Positions 3,910 to 9,154 of a DNA stretch of 9,154 nt are shown in pieces; position 1 is the stretch's first letter; the number at the start of each line of letters is the position of its first letter. The position numbers and the translations under genes were made by a program. The stretch covers positions 1 through 9,154 of the forward strand of contig CANRER010000052.1 in the NCBI GenBank assembly GCA_947629615.1, read 5' to 3'. The DNA is from an uncultured Clostridia bacterium. GTDB taxonomy: Bacteria; Bacillota; Clostridia; UMGS1883. Below the pieces are notes generated by a model, which was not told the DNA's origin, did no database searches, and worked only from the letters and a program-made list of their open reading frames with translations.

Positions 3910-6900
3910 TTATTCGGTTATAATCTCTTCCTCGTCGCTGTAGCTGAAGAACGGGATTTCCTCGACAAGGCCGCCCTCGCTCTCGCCGTAGTCGGTAGCA
4001 ATATCGGCGGCTTCAACGGGGGTTTCCTCCTCGGCATATACGGAGCTGAGGCTTACGTCGCCGAAGTCATAATCGCCGTAAATGCTCGAGTAGAGCGTCT
4101 TTTGAGCATCGGTGAACTGGCTGGGCTCGTAAAGGATGAAGAACTCCTTAACGCGGAAGTTGAGCCTGTTATAATCGCCCTGCTTTCTGGCAAGAACAAG
4201 CTGATCCTCGGCCAGAGCGCCGGTGCCGACGCTTTCAACGTCGGTCAGATAGCCGGCGTTGTCGTAAACAAGCCTGTAGGCGCTGCCCTCGATAGGCTCG
4301 TTCGTCAGATGGGACTCGGTGCCCTGAAGGTTGAAGATAGCCGTCTGGGAAAGGGTTTCAAGGCTGGTTATGCGGCCAACATGGTATTCGTTGCGGGCGT
4401 AGCCGTCGCTCCAGTTATTGGCAATCGTCCAAGGAGCGCCCTTCTGCGGGAACATATACCTGTGGTTCTTTTCCTTGCGGCCGAACTGCTCGATGGTGCT
4501 CGGGTCGTTCCAAGAGTTGTCGTAGTTAAAGATAGACTCGATACCGATTATCTTGCTGCCGCTGGTGAAGAGGTTGACCATATCGCCGCGCCGCCAGAAC
4601 TGGTTCTGCATTTCCTGTACGGTGTCGTCGGCGGCGGCGACAGCCTTATAGCCCGTTTCGCCGTAGCGGTACATGATATAGTTATAATCTACCTTATCCT
4701 GATCGAACGCCATAGTCTTTTGCGAACCGCCGTCCCAGTATACGAGGGAGTAACCCGTTTCGTGGTTATCGCCGTAGGTTTCGATAACGCGGTCAACTAT
4801 CTTTACATTTACGTTCCAACGGGCGTCGGCGTGGCTGTAGGAAACCGTGCCTTCCGTTTCGTACCTGTCGTAAAGAACGGCGAAGTCGGCGGAAATATCG
4901 TCGTCATAGTAGTAGAAGAAGCAATCCATCCAGTACATATCGTTATGACCGGCGGTATATACATGATAAATGTCGCTCTCGTTGCTTCTGTAGTACTTAT
5001 CCGTGGAGCAGAAAAGGGTGGCGTCGTCGTTGATGTAGCTCAGATTGCCGTAATCGTTATAGTAAGCGTGGTAGGAGCCGTTGTAATTGAAGTTGTTTTC
5101 CCTCCAGCTTACCTGAGAGCATCTGAGGCCGCCAAGCGCGACGGTGTTCATCTCGGTAATCTTGTTGTTCCTGTCCGTCTTGTAAAGGAAGGCTGCCATG
5201 CCGGGGTTGGGAATGTACTTGCCGGCGCTGTTGGAGTCGGAGTGGCGGCCGAACAGAGGATTGTTGCTGTCGGTCACAAGCTCGAACACATCAGAGCCGC
5301 TCATCGTGTAGCCGTCAAGATTTACCTTGTTGGCGAAGGAGAGATCGACTATAGCTCCGTTCGACTGAAGCACGCGGATGGTTTTGCCGCCGTTGAAGGG
5401 GCCGCCCGCGGTGTAGGTGATGAACATACCAACGTACTTATTGGTGTTGCTCTTGCCCTCGAAGCCGGCTATTTTGCCGTCGTAGCCAAGGTAGAACGTA
5501 CCCTCGTCGCCTATGGAAAGGCTGTAATTGTTGGGCAGGAAGTCGTAGTAAGAATAATAGGTTCCGTTTATCTTGTAGTCCATATCGGAGTTACGGCCCG
5601 TAATAGCGCCTGTAACGGTGTTATTGGAAACGATAACGGTTCTTACGCTCTGCTTATCGTCGCGGCTGAACGCGAAATGAAGCACGGAGCCCTTCTTTAT
5701 CGTGCCGAAGGGAACGGTGTTGCCGTCGCCGTCGATAATTCTTACGGTGTAATCCTCGTCGTCGTCCTCGAGAACTATCGAGCGGGCGCCCGTGCTGTAC
5801 GAGGCGGAAACCGTCTTTGTTCTGTCGGAGGCGTTGAATACTACCATAACGTCGTAATCCATAACGTCGATAAGGTCGTAGCGTCCGTCGTCGTTATTGT
5901 CGATGAGGGTTACGCGGCCATACTCGGGCGCGATGTCGGAAATGCGGTAATCGTCAAGAGCGACGCCGTTGTAGATTACAAGCGGAACCATCGAAGTCTT
6001 TACGGACTTGGTGCTCTTGTCGCCGTCCTTGCGCCAGTACTCGTACACGTAGGACGAGGAAACAAAGGAAACGTTTTCAATCTTATCCGCGTCGATGGTG
6101 ATGTAGTCGTTCTTTGTGGATTCCACCTTATAGGCAATGACGGTTCTGTTGGCGTCGGTATCCTCGCCGTAGGCATAGAAGCTGATGTAGTAGCCGAGGT
6201 AGTTGCCCACGCCGGTGCCGCCGTCCTTGAATATCTCGTCGCCGATGCGGACCGTACCCTTATCAAGGGTGGTTTCGCCGGATATGCCGGTGTTTTCGTT
6301 CTCCTGAACGATACCGTACAGCTTGGTGGTGTTGTAGTATTCGCTTAAAATGTTCTTACCGTCGGAGGCTTGGAACACGGCGTCGCCGTTGCCGCGATAG
6401 CCGATGGCTTCCATAAGGTCGGCGGTGAGGGAGTTGTAAACAATCTTGGCAACGTCGCCGCGCGGAACATACGAGCCTATGGTGAGGCCGACGCCCTTTG
6501 TCAGATTAAGGCTGGTGGCAACGCTGAGATAACCGTTGGGATAGCCGCCGTTAAGGGTGGCGTAATAGTCGTAGCCGAGCGTGGCGGAAACCATTTTTAT
6601 CACCTGCTCGTACGTTACGGGCTCATCGGGATAAAAGTTGCCGTCGGCGTGGCCGTCGATTATACCCAAGCTTCTGGCGTAGGCGACAGCCGCCCTCGCC
6701 CAGTGATCCTGCATATCGTTGAACTGGACTTCCTCGATGGAAACCTCCTCGCCGTAGTCCTTGATGTTGAGCATATGCAGGCATATAACGGCCATTTCGG
6801 CCCTTGTGACGGTCGCATAGGGGTGGAAGCTGCCGTCGGCGTAGCCGCTCATAATACCGAGCGTGCGTAAAATGGCGACGGGAGTTTCGTAGTTTGTGCC

Positions 6901-7008
6901 GTCAACGTCGCTGAAGCCCGTCATGCCGTTGGCGGCCGACGCGGTGGGAATGACCGCGGCGGTCAAAAGCATTGACAGCGCAACTATTAAACACAATACC
7001 TTTTTCAT
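3910..7008 (-). CDS. Secreted protein with three N-terminal SLH domains and a long beta-rich body, 1032 aa
   Basis: The signal peptide is residues 1-25 (MKKVLCLIVALSMLL...TASA). Three SLH domains follow at about 31-80, 95-145 and 150-195. SLH1 has the classical GIMSGYADGSFHP and TRAE (68-71), SLH2 has GIIDGHADGNFYPDEPVT, and SLH3 is divergent with PRGD. These should anchor the protein to a cell-wall polymer. The remaining ~830 residues contain loosely repeated beta-type units, for example around 230-280, 464-530, 717-825 and 875-930, with motifs such as GDEGTFYLGYDGKIAGFEG. Residues 370-381 (DNNDDGRYDLID) match a 12-residue EF-hand/dockerin-type calcium loop. The region 640-705 is strikingly rich in Tyr, Asn and Asp, and the C-terminus is acidic. 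The gene is second in the SLH pair and followed by a hairpin. A structural S-layer-like or adhesive role is inferred; no catalytic domain is recognised. Confidence 0.95.
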   Translation of the reverse strand: MKKVLCLIVALSMLLTAAVIPTASAANGMTGFSDVDGTNYETPVAILRTLGIMSGYADGSFHPYATVTRAEMAVICLHMLNIKDYGEEVSIEEVQFNDMQDHWARAAVAYARSLGIIDGHADGNFYPDEPVTYEQVIKMVSATLGYDYYATLNGGYPNGYLSVATSLNLTKGVGLTIGSYVPRGDVAKIVYNSLTADLMEAIGYRGNGDAVFQASDGKNILSEYYNTTKLYGIVQENENTGISGETTLDKGTVRIGDEIFKDGGTGVGNYLGYYISFYAYGEDTDANRTVIAYKVESTKNDYITIDADKIENVSFVSSSYVYEYWRKDGDKSTKSVKTSMVPLVIYNGVALDDYRISDIAPEYGRVTLIDNNDDGRYDLIDVMDYDVMVVFNASDRTKTVSASYSTGARSIVLEDDDEDYTVRIIDGDGNTVPFGTIKKGSVLHFAFSRDDKQSVRTVIVSNNTVTGAITGRNSDMDYKINGTYYSYYDFLPNNYSLSIGDEGTFYLGYDGKIAGFEGKSNTNKYVGMFITYTAGGPFNGGKTIRVLQSNGAIVDLSFANKVNLDGYTMSGSDVFELVTDSNNPLFGRHSDSNSAGKYIPNPGMAAFLYKTDRNNKITEMNTVALGGLRCSQVSWRENNFNYNGSYHAYYNDYGNLSYINDDATLFCSTDKYYRSNESDIYHVYTAGHNDMYWMDCFFYYYDDDISADFAVLYDRYETEGTVSYSHADARWNVNVKIVDRVIETYGDNHETGYSLVYWDGGSQKTMAFDQDKVDYNYIMYRYGETGYKAVAAADDTVQEMQNQFWRRGDMVNLFTSGSKIIGIESIFNYDNSWNDPSTIEQFGRKEKNHRYMFPQKGAPWTIANNWSDGYARNEYHVGRITSLETLSQTAIFNLQGTESHLTNEPIEGSAYRLVYDNAGYLTDVESVGTGALAEDQLVLARKQGDYNRLNFRVKEFFILYEPSQFTDAQKTLYSSIYGDYDFGDVSLSSVYAEEETPVEAADIATDYGESEGGLVEEIPFFSYSDEEEIITE

Positions 7009-7018
7009 TCTGCGTAAT

Positions 7019-7029
7019 CCCTCTTTCCT
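7019..7029 (-). promoter_or_regulatory. Ribosome binding site for the 1032-aa SLH protein
   Basis: The minus strand reads AGGAAAGAGGG, followed by 10 nt and the ATG at 7006-7008. The first base of this stretch is the last base of the TAA of the preceding gene, so termination and re-initiation are almost adjacent. No separate promoter is visible in the 20-nt gap. Confidence 0.65.
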
Positions 7030-8855
7030 TATATAAGATTCCTTATGCTATAGATAGCGACCGCGGCCTGAGCTCTGGACGTGCCCTCCTTGGGGCCGAA
7101 CACGCCGTTCGTCGCGCTGATGACTCCGCTGGCCGCCAAAATCCTTACTGCGTCGACGGCGTAGGGAGAAACCTCGTTTATGTCGGAATAGGGGGTGATA
7201 GCCGCAGTGGGAGCGGTGAGCCTTGCGTTGGCCTTAAGAGCCGCCCTGTAGATAAGGGCCGCCATTTCCTCGCGGGTAACATCGTCGCCGATGCCGAAGG
7301 TGCCGTCGCCGCGGCCGGAGGTTATGCCCGCCTTTTCGGCGCTGGCAATATACATATAATACCAAGCGTTGGGGTCGGACACATCCGAGAAGGAGCTTGT
7401 GGCCTTCATGTCGGCAAGGCCGAAGGCGTTGACGAGCAGCTTCATGAACTCCTCGCGCTTAAGGGTTCTCGCGGGTTCAAACTTATTATTGCCTGTGCCG
7501 CTGATAACGCCGTTCTGCGTGAGGTCAAGTATGGCGACATGAGCCCATGCGTAATCGGCAACGTCGTCGTAGTATTCGGTTATAAGAAGCTTCTTGTCGA
7601 GCGGGTCGTCGCGGACAAGGCCGGGGTTGACGGTGAGAGTGGGGTTCTTATTCTTTTTGCTACTGCTGCCGCTTCCGCCGCTGCTTCCGCTGCCGCCGCC
7701 GGAGCCGCCGCCGCTTGACTTGTGGTCCTTATCGTAGGCCTTCTGAGCCTCGTCGGGCAGCTTCGCCCAAACCTTGTCGAAGTCGTCCTTCGTATAAACG
7801 GGGAGCATCTCGTTAAGAGCGGAGTGGTAATAATCGACGAGCTTTTTGTTGCTTAATATGTCGTTTATATCGGCTGTGGGAAGGCGGAAGAAGGCAACGT
7901 TATTGCTCTTGATGAAATCAATGCGGGAGCGGTAGGGCGTTTCGTTGAGGGCCGCCAGATAAAGCGCGGTGGGTATTACCTCGCCTATCTCCTCGACGGA
8001 GTTGAACTCCTCGGGGTGGTTGGCCTTGATAGCCTTTACCAGATTTTCGCCGCTGGTGACGCGCGCGAAGCGGTCGTCGGTTTCGGGGTCGATACCGAAC
8101 TGGGCGAGAGAATTTTCTTTTATAACGTCGTAGGTTTCCTTGTAGTTGCTCTTGGTTTCAAAGCTGCTGTCCAAGGCGGCAACGATGAGAGCGCCGCCGG
8201 AAAGACCGGTCAAATCCTCAAACTCGAGCAGAGGAAGGTTGTGATCCTCCTTATACTGGGCGGCCTTATTGAGAAGTATCTCGGCATAGCGGAGCTTGCC
8301 GGCGGCGGGGAGCTTGTTGTAAACGCCGCTGTCAACTCTCAGCGAGTCCAGCGTAAGGGGCTCGGGCATGGCGGCCAGCTTGGCAACAACGTCCTCGGGG
8401 GTTACGTCCGGGGCGTTTATAACGTCCATAAAGCTGTTTCTGTCGGCCTTGCCGAGGTAATCTATATCACCGTAAAGATACCCCGAGGTAAAAGAAGCGC
8501 CCATGTAAACCGTATAGGTGCCGGTGGGAGCGGTTTCGGGCATTTTTAAGCCGAACGTAACGATAAAGCCGTTAAAATCGGCCGCGCGCTGGCCCGCGTT
8601 GACGGCGAAGGCGTCAAACGCGACAATGTTGCCCTTCAAAAAGTCGGGCATATTTCCGTCATCGGTTACATAAACCGTCATAATGGTGCCCTCGCCCTCG
8701 TCAAGGCACCGAAGCGCGCCGATAATCTGGTCGCCGACCACCTCAACGGAGGCATCAAGCTCCTGCTCGGTGTCGGCCGCGAGGGACGGAAGCGCGCAGG
8801 CTATCATGCAAAGAGCAAGGATGGCCGATATAAGTCTTTTGGAATTGAGTTTCAT
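7029..8855 (-). CDS. Secreted protein with three C-terminal S-layer homology (SLH) domains, 608 aa
   Basis: A classical signal peptide (residues 1-26: K/R-rich start, hydrophobic ILALCMIACALPSLA core, cleavage likely after SLA) indicates export. Residues about 35-120 look like a beta-sandwich module ending in TGTYTVYMGAS. Residues about 150-378 are mostly helical and of unknown function. A Gly/Ser linker (380-399) and a short Lys/Asn stretch lead into three SLH domains at about 428-478, 488-540 and 554-604. The recognisable SLH motifs are GVISGTGNNKFEP/LKREE, GITSGRGDGTF/VTREE and GVISATNGVFGP/TSRAQ. SLH triplets are known to bind pyruvylated secondary cell-wall polymers, so the protein is probably held non-covalently at the wall, with its N-terminal half displayed or free. 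It sits 3 nt after the upstream gene and 20 nt before a second SLH gene. The role of the N-terminal half is unknown; an S-layer or surface-scaffold role is an inference. Confidence 0.95.
   Translation of the reverse strand: MKLNSKRLISAILALCMIACALPSLAADTEQELDASVEVVGDQIIGALRCLDEGEGTIMTVYVTDDGNMPDFLKGNIVAFDAFAVNAGQRAADFNGFIVTFGLKMPETAPTGTYTVYMGASFTSGYLYGDIDYLGKADRNSFMDVINAPDVTPEDVVAKLAAMPEPLTLDSLRVDSGVYNKLPAAGKLRYAEILLNKAAQYKEDHNLPLLEFEDLTGLSGGALIVAALDSSFETKSNYKETYDVIKENSLAQFGIDPETDDRFARVTSGENLVKAIKANHPEEFNSVEEIGEVIPTALYLAALNETPYRSRIDFIKSNNVAFFRLPTADINDILSNKKLVDYYHSALNEMLPVYTKDDFDKVWAKLPDEAQKAYDKDHKSSGGGSGGGSGSSGGSGSSSKKNKNPTLTVNPGLVRDDPLDKKLLITEYYDDVADYAWAHVAILDLTQNGVISGTGNNKFEPARTLKREEFMKLLVNAFGLADMKATSSFSDVSDPNAWYYMYIASAEKAGITSGRGDGTFGIGDDVTREEMAALIYRAALKANARLTAPTAAITPYSDINEVSPYAVDAVRILAASGVISATNGVFGPKEGTSRAQAAVAIYSIRNLI
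7644..7718 (-). repeat. Low-complexity Gly/Ser linker segment inside the 608-aa SLH gene
   Basis: Residues 380-404 consist of a run of Gly and Ser (patterns SGGG, SGGSG, SSS) followed by KKNKN. The DNA is correspondingly repetitive in GGC/AGC-type codons. It reads as a flexible hinge between the helical body and the SLH anchor. Such tracts are prone to length variation by slippage. Confidence 0.8.
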
Positions 8856-8858
8856 CGT

Positions 8859-9154
8859 TTATTCCCCATCCTTTCCGATGTTTTCAAGGCTTTTAAGCTG
8901 CACGCCGCCTTCGATTTCGGCAAGATCCGTGCCGATATAGCCGGCTCCGAACCTTTCGCCCACATGAACGGGATTCGACACATGGGTGGTGCCGTCCTCG
9001 GTATAGGTCGATTCGCGCGGACGGCCAAGGGCGTCGAACAGCGATCCGCGGTTCAGAACCAAGGCTATATAGCCGTAGTCGGCGGGGTCGTCGCCCTCGG
9101 GTATCTCAAAGCCGATATCCACCGTGCCGACGGCGGGAACCGGGCCGGAATCCG
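8859..9154 (-). CDS. C-terminal end of an unrecognised protein (5' end outside the window)
   Basis: The frame is open from the window edge to a TAA at 8859-8861, giving 97 visible residues. A GTG at 9120-9122 could be taken as a start, but the frame continues upstream of it without a stop (residues DSGPVPAVGT), so the gene most likely begins beyond the window. The visible part is hydrophilic and acidic, with alternating short hydrophobic stretches that suggest beta structure (YGYIALVLNRG, RFGAGYIGTDLAEIEGGVQL). It has no cysteine, no membrane segment and no SLH repeat. Its stop lies 3 nt before the start of the 608-aa SLH protein, whose Shine-Dalgarno lies inside this gene, so the two are almost certainly co-transcribed. 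By context it may be another exported or cell-surface component. I do not recognise the family and assign no function. Confidence 0.8.
   Translation of the reverse strand, partial: DSGPVPAVGTVDIGFEIPEGDDPADYGYIALVLNRGSLFDALGRPRESTYTEDGTTHVSNPVHVGERFGAGYIGTDLAEIEGGVQLKSLENIGKDGE
8864..8871 (-). promoter_or_regulatory. Ribosome binding site for the 608-aa SLH protein
   Basis: The minus strand reads GGATGGGG, followed by 8 nt (AATAAACG) and the ATG at 8853-8855. It lies inside the last codons of the upstream gene, which supports translational coupling. The match to the consensus is weaker than for the other genes here. Confidence 0.55.

Noticed and set aside
3904..6348. 814-codon open frame on the plus strand
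   Set aside because: It is codon-aligned and antisense to the 1032-aa SLH gene, so it stays open simply because that gene avoids TTA, CTA and TCA codons. Its translation is a Val/Ala/Gly-rich mixture without domains, whereas the minus strand has a signal peptide, SLH repeats and a Shine-Dalgarno.
6972..7718. 248-codon plus-strand open frame opposite the SLH gene junction
   Set aside because: Its Ala-rich end is the reverse reading of the Gly/Ser linker, and both sides are covered by genes with clear domains.
1..9154. CRISPR arrays, tRNA or rRNA genes, insertion sequences, attachment sites
   Set aside because: I saw no regularly spaced repeats, no tRNA-like cloverleaf or rRNA signature, no transposase or integrase, and no terminal inverted repeats.

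Overview
All supported genes lie on the minus strand, so the window reads from its right end to its left. It looks like a chromosomal piece of a moderately GC-rich Bacillota, most likely a class Clostridia gut-type bacterium. The reasons are two secreted proteins with S-layer homology (SLH) domains, a NusG-domain-II / Gx-transporter / ApbE cluster of the kind found in Clostridia, a lipoprotein with a copper-amine-oxidase-N-like domain, and strong Gram-positive-type Shine-Dalgarno sequences. The placement rests on gene content only, because no rRNA or other taxonomic marker is present.

Right part (9154 to 3910): an apparent surface-protein operon. It begins with the C-terminal 97 residues of an unrecognised protein cut by the window edge. 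After 3 nt comes a 608-aa secreted protein with three C-terminal SLH domains behind a Gly/Ser linker. After 20 nt comes a 1032-aa secreted protein with three N-terminal SLH domains and a long beta-rich, Tyr/Asp/Asn-rich body. A strong GC-rich hairpin (3859-3893) follows its stop codon.

Middle part (3909 to 1870): a 206-nt spacer that may hold a 40-codon leader ORF, then three tightly coupled genes. These encode a NusG-domain-II membrane-anchored protein, a Gx transporter family membrane protein and an ApbE-type FAD:protein FMN transferase lipoprotein. The stop/start overlaps (TGATG and ATGA) indicate translational coupling. In Clostridia such clusters are associated with extracytosolic flavin-based redox chemistry and quinone/prenyl metabolism. 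No flavinylation acceptor is encoded here, so the ApbE substrate must lie elsewhere.

Left part (1869 to 16): a clear sigma-A-type promoter with a palindromic spacer and an AT-rich upstream element, a leader hairpin that abuts a perfect Shine-Dalgarno, then a 581-aa lipoprotein. Its C-terminus carries a near-perfect copy of the signature of the beta subunit of sodium-translocating decarboxylases (GIIGGADGPTAIF), but in a soluble exported protein with no membrane segments around it. This is the most unusual item in the window.

The plus strand carries many open frames, including one of 814 codons, but all are explained as shadows of the minus-strand genes.
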